A DNA stretch of 64,000 nucleotides from the NCBI GenBank assembly GCA_965200525.1, contig OZ241368.1, forward strand, positions 2,046,001 to 2,110,000, in the 5' to 3' direction. Position numbers and translations under genes: made by a program. This DNA is from JANNPJ01 sp965200525 (GTDB lineage Bacteria; Actinomycetota; Actinomycetes; Actinomycetales; Kineosporiaceae). Positions 42,540 through 51,158 of this stretch are shown here, one piece after another (position 1 is the first letter of the stretch; every line of letters begins with the position of its first letter). The notes beneath the pieces are model-generated. The model had not been told where the DNA came from and made no database searches. It was given only the letters and a program-made list of their open reading frames with translations.

Positions 42540-44195
42540 TCACCAGAATTCGCGACGCATCATCCCGGGCCGAAGCCAGCACTGCGGTGGACTGTGGTCC
42601 GGCGCTGGGCTCCGGACGAGGTCGCACGCGGGTACCTGTGGGCAGGTGTAGACGACGTCGACCGGCGTCTCGTCGTCGGTGGGGGCCCGCAGGTTGTCGG
42701 TTGGCCCGCCCAGAATTCGCACCAGCTCGACGAAACGGTCGGTCCGTTCCTCGCCCCGGGAGGCGGCGGCTACGAGTTCCTCGACGGCTGCGCCATACCC
42801 CTGCGCCCGGGCCTGCGGTCCCATGAAAGGCAGGTAGCTGCAGAGTGCGGCAACCCAGGTGCTTCCCGGACCGGGTTCGGGCCGCTTAACGAGCTCGGCG
42901 AATGTCTCGTGACCGACGTCGGCGGCGCCCTCGGTCTCCAAGGTCAAGGAGGACCCCACAAAGGCCTGGGTGGCCTCGGCCGCGAGACGGAACAGCCAGA
43001 GGCGGTGCGGCAGCGGAGTGGTGGCACGGCCGATCATCCGGAGGGCACACCCAACCAGGGACAGGTGCCATTGCGCCCGCCACTCGCTGAGCAGGCCAGC
43101 ATCGTTGGCGTAGGTCTCGCCGATCGTGCGCACTGAGGTGACCAGGGCGGACAGCCAGTGCGGCAGCAGCGCGCCGCGCCGGCTGTCTGGATCGACCAGG
43201 ACGTCGATCAAGGCTGTTCCCGCGCCATCGGCGATCCCGGCGTCGTCACGTAGGGCGCGGACCACGACGTAGAGCAGCAGGCCGACTGGGTCCCGTGCGA
43301 GCGGGCCCTCAGACTGGTATTTGTCGAGGTCGACCAGCCGAAACGGCGTGGGGGACGCGAGGTTCCGAACCGGTACCAGGATGTTGCCGGTGTGTAGGTC
43401 GCCATGGCAGCGGCCGACTAGGGCCTGGACGGTGAGGTTGCCGGTGACGTGTGTCGATGTCAGGAAGACGAGCGGGTTCGGCAGCGCCTCCCGGTGGGCG
43501 TCGAACCGGATCGCGGGGGTGGGCAGGCGCTGGGCGAGGGTGTGCAGCGGCCGGCCCTCGTCCCGCCGCCCACGCAGCATCATCTCCAGGTAGGCGGCCA
43601 CGGACATGGGACTCCCAACGGGCGCGAGCGCCCATTCCCGGAGTACACTGTGGACGATCTGCCCGCAGGCTGCGACGAACGCCTCGGGGGCGAAGTCCAC
43701 GACGTCGGTGAGCTCGCGCCCGGTGGCTTGTACCGGACCACCGGACCGCAGCGCGGCCAGAGATTTGGTCAGGACATCGAGTTCGTCCAGCCGGGCGGCT
43801 TCGGCCGGGTCATCGGCCTGGACGGTCGCCAACCGCTGGAACACGATCCAGCGGCCGTCGCCAACCCGCACCAGGTCGTGGCCCTCTGCGGCTAGCTCGG
43901 TGAGGTGACGGCGGGCGAACTCGGGGGGCGCCTCGTCGAGGGCGGCGCGTTGGCGCTGGAACTCGGAAGCCTGCGTGCCTTCTGGGAAACTGTCGAGTTT
44001 CAGCAGCAGCTTCTGCGTAACCCGAGAGCGCAGATCAGTCTCGTACACGAATGCGACCAGCGCCCCCGAGCGCCCGTGGGTCAGGAGTCGGTCCAAGTGG
44101 TAGGAGATGCGCCGCTGAGCCCCGTTCTCCCGCAATGCCGGCGCGGCCGTCCCCAGCACGGCCGCCAGTGCTTCGTCCAAGACGTCCACGCCCAC
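42540..44195 (-). CDS. Protein-kinase-like fold protein (aminoglycoside phosphotransferase/TCAD9-like)
   Basis: A 551-residue protein with the catalytic signature of kinase-like phosphotransferases: RCHGDLHTGNIL (catalytic Asp at about 266, Asn at 271) and FRLVDLDKY (metal Asp at about 289), after an N-lobe with the candidate ATP lysine in QKLLLKLD. The C-terminal 200 residues are helical. It resembles the ternary-complex-associated kinase-like domain (TCAD9) of multicellular-bacterial conflict systems more than drug kinases, which I say from memory. It follows metK by 85 bp. It could phosphorylate a small molecule made by the operon or a tRNA-linked product. Confidence 0.7.
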   Translation of the reverse strand: MGVDVLDEALAAVLGTAAPALRENGAQRRISYHLDRLLTHGRSGALVAFVYETDLRSRVTQKLLLKLDSFPEGTQASEFQRQRAALDEAPPEFARRHLTELAAEGHDLVRVGDGRWIVFQRLATVQADDPAEAARLDELDVLTKSLAALRSGGPVQATGRELTDVVDFAPEAFVAACGQIVHSVLREWALAPVGSPMSVAAYLEMMLRGRRDEGRPLHTLAQRLPTPAIRFDAHREALPNPLVFLTSTHVTGNLTVQALVGRCHGDLHTGNILVPVRNLASPTPFRLVDLDKYQSEGPLARDPVGLLLYVVVRALRDDAGIADGAGTALIDVLVDPDSRRGALLPHWLSALVTSVRTIGETYANDAGLLSEWRAQWHLSLVGCALRMIGRATTPLPHRLWLFRLAAEATQAFVGSSLTLETEGAADVGHETFAELVKRPEPGPGSTWVAALCSYLPFMGPQARAQGYGAAVEELVAAASRGEERTDRFVELVRILGGPTDNLRAPTDDETPVDVVYTCPQVPACDLVRSPAPDHSPPQCWLRPGMMRREFW

Positions 44196-44280
44196 CTTCC
44201 GCCGGGTCCGGGATCACCGTACAGAACGAGAGCGGGCCACTGGTTTGCTTCCTCGAAATCCGTGAGGGCGGCCGGGCCGG

Positions 44281-45471
44281 TTACAGCCCTACGGCGCGGC
44301 GCAGATCGGCCGCCCGGTCGACCCGTTCCCAGCTAAATCCGGCGGCTTCCCGGCCGAAGTGACCGTAGGCGGCCGTCTCGCGGAAGATCGGCCGGCGCAG
44401 GTCGAGGTCTCGGACAATAGCCGCCGGCCGCAGGTCGAAGACCTCGTCGATGGCCTTGGCGATCTGCCCGATTGGAACCTGCTCGGTGCCGAATGTCTCG
44501 ACGGACAGGCTCACCGGGCGAGCCTTGCCGATCGCATAGGCCACCTGCAGCTCGAGGCGGTCTGCGAGACCGGCCGCGACGACGTTCTTGGCTACCCAAC
44601 GCGCCGCGTAAGCCGCGGACCGGTCGACCTTCGAGGGGTCTTTGCCGGAGAAGGCGCCTCCGCCGTGACGGGCGTAGCCCCCGTAGGAGTCGACGATGAT
44701 CTTGCGGCCGGTGAGGCCGGCGTCGCCCATCGGCCCGCCGATCACGAATCGCCCGGAGGGATTCACCAGTAGGTCGTAGTCGTCAGCCATCAGGCCGAGC
44801 TCAGCCAATTCTGGTTCGACGACGTACGTCAGCAGATCAGGGCGCATTCGATCCGGGACGGAGACGTCGGGCTCGTGCTGCGCGGAGATCACCAGGGCGG
44901 CGAGACGTACCGGCCGACCCTGGTCGTACTCGATCGTCACTTGAGTCTTGCCGTCCGGCCGCAGGTACGGCGTCCGGCCGCTTCGGCGGCTGTCGGTGAG
45001 GCGCCGGGCAAGACGGTGGGCCAGCGCGATCGGCATCGGCATGAGCTCGGGGGTCTCGGTGCAGGCGAACCCGAACATCATGCCCTGGTCGCCGGCGCCC
45101 TGATGATCCAGGGGATGCATCTTGTCGCCGGAGCGAACCTCGAGGGCGGTGGCCACGCCGTCGGCGATGTCGGCCGACTGGGCCCCGATGGAGACGTTGA
45201 CACCGCAGGAAGCGCCATCGAATCCCTTGTCCGAGGAGTCGTAGCCGATGTCGAGCACGGTTTGCCGGGCGACTTGGGCGATGTCGACCGTGCAGCGGCT
45301 ACTGATCTCGCCCGCTATGTGGATCTGGCCCGTAGTGATGAGGGTTTCGCAGGCGACGTGACTGTCTGGGTCGGCCGCCAGGTAGGCGTCCAGGACGGCG
45401 TCGCTGATCTGGTCGGCGATCTTGTCCGGGTGGCCTTCCGTGACTGACTCCGAGGTGAACAGGTGAAACAT
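44281..45471 (-). CDS. metK: S-adenosylmethionine synthetase
   Basis: Makes SAM from methionine and ATP. Full length (396 residues) with all family blocks: FTSESVTEGHPDKIADQISD at the N-terminus, the ATP loop GAGDQGMMFGFA, VNPSGRFVIGGPMGDAGLTG, and GGGAFSGKDPSKVDRSAAYA. The active-site set appears intact. It stands downstream of a tRNA-binding domain protein and MetRS in one operon, not among housekeeping genes, so it is probably a second, pathway-dedicated copy. No methyltransferase is seen nearby, which makes the need for SAM here puzzling. Confidence 0.95.
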   Translation of the reverse strand: MFHLFTSESVTEGHPDKIADQISDAVLDAYLAADPDSHVACETLITTGQIHIAGEISSRCTVDIAQVARQTVLDIGYDSSDKGFDGASCGVNVSIGAQSADIADGVATALEVRSGDKMHPLDHQGAGDQGMMFGFACTETPELMPMPIALAHRLARRLTDSRRSGRTPYLRPDGKTQVTIEYDQGRPVRLAALVISAQHEPDVSVPDRMRPDLLTYVVEPELAELGLMADDYDLLVNPSGRFVIGGPMGDAGLTGRKIIVDSYGGYARHGGGAFSGKDPSKVDRSAAYAARWVAKNVVAAGLADRLELQVAYAIGKARPVSLSVETFGTEQVPIGQIAKAIDEVFDLRPAAIVRDLDLRRPIFRETAAYGHFGREAAGFSWERVDRAADLRRAVGL

Positions 45472-45501
45472 GGGGGCCTCCGCAGTTCGGGACGGGTCAG
45501 G

Positions 45502-46020
45502 TCAGAGCTGGAGCGCGGCGGCCGGGCCGAGCTCGACGGTCAGATCGTTCAGTACACCGGTACTGCGGGCGTCGTCGCCGGGATCGCTGGCCTCCCGGAC
45601 GATGACAATGGTCGAGTGGTCGTCGCCGATGTGCAGGTCGCGGGCGGAGCAGAGCATCCCCTGGGACGGCACGCCGTAGACCGTGCGCTCGGTGATCAGC
45701 GTGCCGTCGGCCAGGGTCGTGCCTGGCAGCGCGGTCACAACCAGATCGCCGGGTCCGAAGTTCAGCGCTGCGCAGACGACCGACCGGGGTTCGGCCTCTC
45801 CCGCGTCGATCCGGGCATAGCGAACCGGCTTCCGGAATCCGTTGAGCTCCTGGACGTCCAGGACGCGGCCGATGACGAGTGGCCCGGATATCGCTGTCGC
45901 CGGATCGAACACCCGGACAACCTCGAGCCCAGCGGCGGTGAGGTGGTCGTGGACGGCCGGGGCGTCGTGGCTGGCAGGCGGTTCCGTGGGCAGATTCAAG
46001 TCTGACAAGCGGATGAGCAT
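45502..46020 (-). CDS. Stand-alone tRNA-binding (PheT N-terminal/EMAP-like) domain protein
   Basis: A 172-residue protein made of little more than the OB-fold tRNA-binding domain found at the N-terminus of phenylalanyl-tRNA synthetase beta chains. Telling segments are LVIGRVLDVQELNGFRKPVR, VVCAALNFGPGDLVV, GVPSQGMLCSARDLHIGDDH. No catalytic or B3/B4 domain is attached. It lies 13 bp after metG. Similar trans-acting domains (Arc1p, Trbp111, MetRS C-domains) bring tRNA to MetRS, so it may be the tRNA-binding partner of the adjacent MetRS, which itself lacks a C-terminal tRNA-binding domain. Confidence 0.85.
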   Translation of the reverse strand: MLIRLSDLNLPTEPPASHDAPAVHDHLTAAGLEVVRVFDPATAISGPLVIGRVLDVQELNGFRKPVRYARIDAGEAEPRSVVCAALNFGPGDLVVTALPGTTLADGTLITERTVYGVPSQGMLCSARDLHIGDDHSTIVIVREASDPGDDARSTGVLNDLTVELGPAAALQL

Positions 46021-46033
46021 GACGTTCTCCTGA

Positions 46034-47839
46034 TCAGGACGGTGAAGGAAGGGCAGTGGATTCCATGCGCGCCAACTCGTCGTCGACGATGCGGGCGTCG
46101 AGTTTGGTGAAGACAGGGGTCGGGGGGGCGAGGGGCGTCCCGACCTGGATAGGGGTGGAAGCCCAGACAGCCTGGCCCGAGTAATCGCCCATCAGGACGG
46201 CGTACCGGTGATCATCGCCGTCCTCCACTTCCCGGAGCTCGGGCAGACCGGTCCAGACGCCGGTCCCGCCCAGCTGGGCATGTACGCGGTTGGACGACTC
46301 TGGGAGGAATGGGGTGAGGAGCGCGTTGCAGTCGTGCACCGCCTGAAGCGCGACGTGGAGCTGGGTGGCCAGCCGGGCCCGGTCGGTGCTGGCCAAGGCC
46401 CACGGCGCCTGCTCAGAGAGGTACTTGTTCACAAGGTGGACGGCCTGCATCGCCTCGGTCAGCGCGGCCCGCTGGCGATGCCCGTTCAGAAGCGCGCCCA
46501 CAGGCCCAAACGCCCCGCGGATCGCCTGTAGCAACTCGTGGTCGGCCGTCGTCAGCGCACCCGGCTGCGGCACCGCCCCGAAGTGCCGATGGGCCAGCGA
46601 GATAACCCGGTTAACCAAGTTGCCCCAGCCGGCGACCAACTCCGTGTTGTTCCGGATCAGGAACCCAGCCCAGGTGAAGTCTGTGTCCGAGCGCTCAGGG
46701 CCACTTGAGACCAGGTAGTAGCGCAGAGAGTCGGCCGAATAACGGGACAGGAAGTCGTTGACGTAGATCGCAACGTTGCGCGAGCTGGAGAATTTCTGCC
46801 CCTCCATGGTGAGGAACTCGCTAGCGACGACCTCGCTGGGCAACTGCAGAGGCCCGTACCGGCCGTGGCCGCCCGGCCCGTTGTGCCCGAGCAGGATGGC
46901 CGGCCACATCACGCTGTGGAACACGATGTTGTCCTTGCCCATAAAATAGCAACCACGGGTGTCCGGATCGTGCCACCACTGCCGCCAGGCCTCCGGATCG
47001 CCCGTCCGCCGAGCCCATTCGACCGATCCAGATAGGTAGCCGATCACGGCGTCGAACCAGACGTAGAGGCGCTTGTCCGGGCGGTTCTGCCAGCCTTCCA
47101 GCGGAATCGGAACTCCCCAGTCGAGGTCGCGGCTGATTGCCCGGGGTCGCAGCTCGTCCACGAGATTCATCGAGAACTTGAGAATGTTTGGCCGCCAGTC
47201 TTTCCGGGACTGCAGCCAGTCGCCGAGCACCTCGCTGAACGCCGGTAGGTCGAGGAAGAAGTGCTCGGTGTCCACGAAGTCCGGCACTTCGCCGTTGATC
47301 CGGCTCCGGGGCTGGACGAGATCGGCGGGATCCAGCTGCTCGCCACAGTTCTCGCATTGGTCGCCGCGAGCCTCCGGGTAATCACAGATCGGGCAGGTTC
47401 CCTCGATGTACCGGTCAGGCAGCGTCCGGCCGGTACTCGGGGAGATTGCGCCGAGCATGGTCTTACGCCGGACGTACCCGTTGTCGACCAGTGCCCGGAA
47501 AACGTTCTGGGTGACGGCGTAGTGGTTGGGGGTTGTGGTCCGGGTGAAGAGGTCGTACGACAGCCCGAGCGACCGCAGGTCCTCGGTGATCACCCGGTTC
47601 CAGCGATCGGCCAGTCCCTGCGGTGACATCCCGGCCTTGTCGGCCTCGATCAGGATCGGCGTGCCGTGCTCGTCGGTTCCGCTGACCATCAATACCTGGT
47701 GGCCGAGCATCCGCTGGTACCGGCTGAAGACGTCCGAGGGGACACCGAATCCGGCAACATGGCCGATGTGCCGAGGGCCGCTGGCATACGGCCAGGCCAC
47801 GCCGGTGAAGACCCGACGGCCGCCGGGGGTCGAAGTCAT
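46034..47839 (-). CDS. metG: Methionyl-tRNA synthetase
   Basis: Class I synthetase of 601 residues. HIGH motif at 24-27, zinc knuckle with C149, C152, C162, C165 (TCPICDYPEARGDQCENC), and a KMSKS-type loop KFSSS at 349-353. The anticodon-binding helical domain follows and ends without the usual C-terminal EMAP domain. The start at 47839 overlaps the stop of the aminotransferase gene (ATGA). Because it sits in a nine-gene accessory operon it is likely a second MetRS, used either for resistance to a MetRS inhibitor or to supply Met-tRNA or Met-AMP to the pathway. Which one cannot be told here. Confidence 0.92.
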   Translation of the reverse strand: MTSTPGGRRVFTGVAWPYASGPRHIGHVAGFGVPSDVFSRYQRMLGHQVLMVSGTDEHGTPILIEADKAGMSPQGLADRWNRVITEDLRSLGLSYDLFTRTTTPNHYAVTQNVFRALVDNGYVRRKTMLGAISPSTGRTLPDRYIEGTCPICDYPEARGDQCENCGEQLDPADLVQPRSRINGEVPDFVDTEHFFLDLPAFSEVLGDWLQSRKDWRPNILKFSMNLVDELRPRAISRDLDWGVPIPLEGWQNRPDKRLYVWFDAVIGYLSGSVEWARRTGDPEAWRQWWHDPDTRGCYFMGKDNIVFHSVMWPAILLGHNGPGGHGRYGPLQLPSEVVASEFLTMEGQKFSSSRNVAIYVNDFLSRYSADSLRYYLVSSGPERSDTDFTWAGFLIRNNTELVAGWGNLVNRVISLAHRHFGAVPQPGALTTADHELLQAIRGAFGPVGALLNGHRQRAALTEAMQAVHLVNKYLSEQAPWALASTDRARLATQLHVALQAVHDCNALLTPFLPESSNRVHAQLGGTGVWTGLPELREVEDGDDHRYAVLMGDYSGQAVWASTPIQVGTPLAPPTPVFTKLDARIVDDELARMESTALPSPS

Positions 47840-49011
47840 CGAAGCTCCACCCCGCTCAGGTCCAGGCCGGCCAACTGTCTCACGGCCGCGTCCAGCATCG
47901 GGTCCGGCACCGAGAAGCAGGCGCGGACCCACGGCCGGTCCGGGGTAGAGAGGAAGAATGCATCCCCGGCAATCGTCGCGACCCCTGCGCCGGTCAGTAT
48001 CGCTTCGGCCGCGGCCCACCCGTCGGTGACCCCAAGGGGGGTGCAGTCGATGAGGAGGTAGTAAGCGCCCTCCGGGGCACGAACCGGCAGGCCAAGCGCC
48101 TCGAAACCGACGCTGAGCCGGCGGCGTTTGCCGTCGTAGAGCAGCCGGAGCTCGTCGTAGTAGTCCTCCGGCAGGGCAACGGCGTGCCGGGCGAACTCCT
48201 GCAGCGGGGTCGGGGCGCACACCGCCAGGGCGTCTGCGGCCAATCGGACCCGCTGCATCATTGCGGCTGGCCCAGCCGCGTACCCCAGCCGCCAGCCGGG
48301 GATGCTGTACGTCTTAGAGAATCCGCAGATCGTGATCGTCCGCTCGGCCAGCTCCGGTAGAGCGGCGGGGGACAGATGGGCCGGCGCGCCGTAGTAGATG
48401 TACTCGTAGATCTCGTCGGTGATGACGAGAAGATCGTGCCGTTCGGCAACGGCAGCGACCGCCAACAGTTCGGGCAGGCTCAGCCGGTGCCCACTTGGAT
48501 TGGCCGGAGTGCACAGCACAATTGCCCGGACTCCTGGGACGACGGCCGCCTCCAGGGCGTCCACGTCGAGATGGAAAGCAGGCGCTCGAGGCCGGACCGC
48601 CTGTACGGTCAGGCCGAATGCGCGGACCGAGGCGGCGTGGTAGCCGTAGAACGGTTCGATCAGCAGGACGCCGTCGCCGGGCTCGAGCAGCCCGAGGAGG
48701 GTGGCGTTGAGGGCGCCGGTGGCGCCAGTGGTCACCACGATCTGTGAGCGTGGATCGACATCGATGTGGTTGTACTCTGAGAGTTTTCGGGCCAGATCGC
48801 GAAGCAGACCGGGATGTCCTTCGGCTGGGCTGTACGAGTGGCCGGCCGCGGTGAACTCTCGCGCGGCTGCCTCGAGCAGCTGCCGAGGAGGATCCACCTG
48901 GCACAGCCCTTGCCCAAGGTTAATACCGCCCAGGTTCTGGCAGCGGGTGGTCATGGCTCGGATGGCGGACTGACTCACAGCGACTCTTGATCCGATAGAG
49001 ATGTCGAGCAT
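47836..49011 (-). CDS. Class I/II PLP aminotransferase (methionine/aromatic type)
   Basis: Fold type I aminotransferase, 391 residues from the ATG at 49011 (AGGAG 4 nt upstream). PLP lysine K233 in CGFSKTYSIPGWRLGY, N171-P172 in CTPANPSGH, D199 and Y202 in ITDEIYEYIYY. The layout matches YbdL/KAT-like enzymes, some of which act on methionine to give 2-oxo-4-methylthiobutanoate. It is coupled by overlap to metG and follows the SDR gene by 38 bp. Substrate could be methionine, a SAM-derived amino acid or a sugar-derived ketone. Confidence 0.88.
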   Translation of the reverse strand: MLDISIGSRVAVSQSAIRAMTTRCQNLGGINLGQGLCQVDPPRQLLEAAAREFTAAGHSYSPAEGHPGLLRDLARKLSEYNHIDVDPRSQIVVTTGATGALNATLLGLLEPGDGVLLIEPFYGYHAASVRAFGLTVQAVRPRAPAFHLDVDALEAAVVPGVRAIVLCTPANPSGHRLSLPELLAVAAVAERHDLLVITDEIYEYIYYGAPAHLSPAALPELAERTITICGFSKTYSIPGWRLGYAAGPAAMMQRVRLAADALAVCAPTPLQEFARHAVALPEDYYDELRLLYDGKRRRLSVGFEALGLPVRAPEGAYYLLIDCTPLGVTDGWAAAEAILTGAGVATIAGDAFFLSTPDRPWVRACFSVPDPMLDAAVRQLAGLDLSGVELR

Positions 49012-49049
49012 GACTCTCCTGCAGATAGTTTCGTGTAGAGGAGGCACGT

Positions 49050-49853
49050 TCAGGCGGCAAGCCAGCCGCCGTCCACGGCTAGGACGGCGCCTGTGACGTA
49101 CGAAGCTGCCGACGAGCAGAGGAAGATGGTCGGGCCGATCAGGTCGGCGGGAGTGCCGAACCTCCCCGCCGGGATGCGGGTCAACAGTTCACCGTGACGG
49201 ACTGGATCGGTGCGGAGCGGCTGGGTCAGATCGGTGTCGATGTACCCGGCAGCGATCGCATTCACTAGGACGCCGCGGTCGGCCCACTCCACGGCTAGAG
49301 ACCGGGTCAGCTGGATGAGCCCTCCCTTGCTGGCGGCGTAGGCGACCACCCCACGTCCCCCGCTGAAGGCCAGAACTGAGGCGATGTTGACGATCCGGCC
49401 GCGGCCGCGCGGCAGCATCACCCGCCCGGCCGCGGCCGACAGGGCGAACGCTCCGGTCAAGTTCGTCTCGATCATCCGCTGCCAGCCGGCCAAGGTGTGC
49501 TGCTCAGCTGGAGCGCGCTGGATGGCCCCGGCGTTGTTGACCAGGATGTCGAGCTGCCCGTGGCGGTCCAGAATCTGATCGACGAGGGCGTCGGCGGCCT
49601 GCGGCTGCTGGGCTTCCCAGGGTAGGCCATACATCGTGAGCCCTCGGTGGGCGGCGGCCCCGACAACTTCGTCCAGCACCCCGGCGTCGCGACCAGTGAC
49701 AGTCACGATGGCGCCGGCCGCGGCCAGTCCGTCGGCGACGGCCCGGCCGATACCGCGAGTACCGCCGGTGACCAGGGCCACCGCGCCGGAGATCGCGAAT
49801 GGGTCCAAGCTATTAAGAAGGTCCGGTGTGAAAGAGCTATCGGGAGTCGGCAT
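49050..49853 (-). CDS. Short-chain dehydrogenase/reductase (SDR)
   Basis: NAD(P)-dependent oxidoreductase of 267 residues. Rossmann motif TGGTRGIG (29-36), NNAG, catalytic Ser in NIASVLAF, YAASK (Tyr-Lys), and the C-terminal YVTGAVLAVDGGW pattern of the gluconate 5-dehydrogenase/3-oxoacyl-ACP reductase branch. The start at 49853 is 4 bp after the stop of the SIS gene; the longer frame lies within that gene. With the SIS isomerase it suggests a sugar or sugar-acid step at the head of the pathway. Confidence 0.9.
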   Translation of the reverse strand: MPTPDSSFTPDLLNSLDPFAISGAVALVTGGTRGIGRAVADGLAAAGAIVTVTGRDAGVLDEVVGAAAHRGLTMYGLPWEAQQPQAADALVDQILDRHGQLDILVNNAGAIQRAPAEQHTLAGWQRMIETNLTGAFALSAAAGRVMLPRGRGRIVNIASVLAFSGGRGVVAYAASKGGLIQLTRSLAVEWADRGVLVNAIAAGYIDTDLTQPLRTDPVRHGELLTRIPAGRFGTPADLIGPTIFLCSSAASYVTGAVLAVDGGWLAA

Positions 49854-49857
49854 GACC

Positions 49858-50973
49858 TCAGACCACCGACGCCGTACGCTCGTGCTCAATGGTGCTGCTG
49901 TGGTACCAGCGGTTTCCGGCGGCCTCCGAGATGAGGTCACGGGACCGGGTGGGGGTCTGCAGACCCAGTTCCAAGGTCAGCCGCTGGATCTGGTCCAGCG
50001 CGCCGAACAATCGAGCCAGAAAGGTGGGCTGCTCCAGGTCGATCCTGGTGACGGTGAGGAGCGCGTTCTCGGGCCGCTCCTCGGTGAGCAGCGAGATGAA
50101 GTTCCCCACCTTGGCCTTGGTGTAGTCGTCGTCATCCCCGTCGACGAAGACGATGAGACTGTGCCGGTGCCGGGAGTCGGACAGAGAGGCGATCTCGCTG
50201 TGGCAAAACTCGTGCAGGAAGTTCCGGCCGGCCGGAACCATGGCGATCTCGTTCAGGTGCATCTTTGCCAGTTTGAGCAGGGTTTCGTGCCACTTCGGTG
50301 ACGCCACGAGCAGGACCTTGGCGTCTCTGCTCTGGTCGGCAACCCGCTCGGCCCAGGCCTGCCTCCCGGCGACGCCGGCAGCCAGATCGTCGGCGAGTCG
50401 GACCAGTTCGGGCTGATGGTTGTGCGGCAGAAGCCCGAGCCGGGCGAACACATCCAGCAGAATGGCGAAGTACTGCGTGACGTGGAACAACGGATACTCG
50501 CGGTCCGGATGATCCAGACGCCAGTAGATCGCGGAGACCCCGAGCTCCCGACCTTGCTCGCCGAGCGGCCCTCCGGACGTGAGCAGAACGATGCGGTCGC
50601 GGATCGCGCTCAGGGACTCGAGCGCGATCAGCGGCTCGCGGGAGTGCCCGCTGTAGGAACTGATGATCACCAATGTGGTCTCGTCGCCCAGGACACCCGC
50701 CGGCAGCAAGTAGGTGGGGTCGTAGTCGTTCAGCACGAAGACGTCCAGCGGTATCCCCTGGTCGACGAGGAAACCGCGGATGACATCGGAAACGATGGCC
50801 GAGCAGCCCATGCCGGTGAAGACAATGCTCCGGAACCGGCCGTCGCGGATACGTTGGGCAAGTTCTGGCTTTAGGTCCTCGAGCGAGTACTCGCCCGGCC
50901 GGGTCAGGCCGTTGGCGAACTCCGTGTCGATGAAGTCGTGGTACCGGTGCAATCGTGACGAGGTGGACAGCAT
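49858..50973 (-). CDS. SIS-domain sugar isomerase (PGI/PMI-like)
   Basis: A 371-residue protein with two sugar-isomerase (SIS) domains, like archaeal/bacterial bifunctional phosphoglucose/phosphomannose isomerases. Domain 1 shows FTGMGCSAIVSDVIRG and VIISSYSGHSREPLIAL (the Ser/Thr phosphate loop); domain 2 has VLLVASPKWHETLLKLAKMH and NFLHEFCHSEI. It is the first gene of the nine-gene operon, divergent from the NrdR-like regulator. Typical substrates are phosphosugars; the exact one is open. Confidence 0.85.
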   Translation of the reverse strand: MLSTSSRLHRYHDFIDTEFANGLTRPGEYSLEDLKPELAQRIRDGRFRSIVFTGMGCSAIVSDVIRGFLVDQGIPLDVFVLNDYDPTYLLPAGVLGDETTLVIISSYSGHSREPLIALESLSAIRDRIVLLTSGGPLGEQGRELGVSAIYWRLDHPDREYPLFHVTQYFAILLDVFARLGLLPHNHQPELVRLADDLAAGVAGRQAWAERVADQSRDAKVLLVASPKWHETLLKLAKMHLNEIAMVPAGRNFLHEFCHSEIASLSDSRHRHSLIVFVDGDDDDYTKAKVGNFISLLTEERPENALLTVTRIDLEQPTFLARLFGALDQIQRLTLELGLQTPTRSRDLISEAAGNRWYHSSTIEHERTASVV

Positions 50974-51158
50974 GTCGGGTCCATTCTTCGAGGATCAGTC
51001 GAAATGGCGATGCGCTTCATCATTTCGTCGCCGGGCAAAACCACCCTCCAAGTCACGGACGAATTGAGGACGCCCGAGCCGCGCCGCACCCAGTCGCCTA
51101 GATGTAGTCAAAGGTTGAGATCTTCCAGCATCGGTGGCCCAGATGTAGGGTTCCGTCT
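50974..51158. promoter_or_regulatory. Divergent promoter region with paired AGATGTAG sites
   Basis: The 185-bp gap drives the nine-gene operon leftward and the NrdR-like gene rightward. AGATGTAG occurs at 51100-51107 and again at 51141-51148, 41 bp apart start to start (about four helical turns), close to the NrdR-like start. This fits a cooperative operator for the adjacent regulator. It is not a clear match to classical NrdR boxes. Confidence 0.5.

Noticed and set aside
50974..51158. Classical NrdR box
   Set aside because: I found no tandem 16-bp match to the known ACACTATATATAGTGT-like box; only the shorter AGATGTAG pair.
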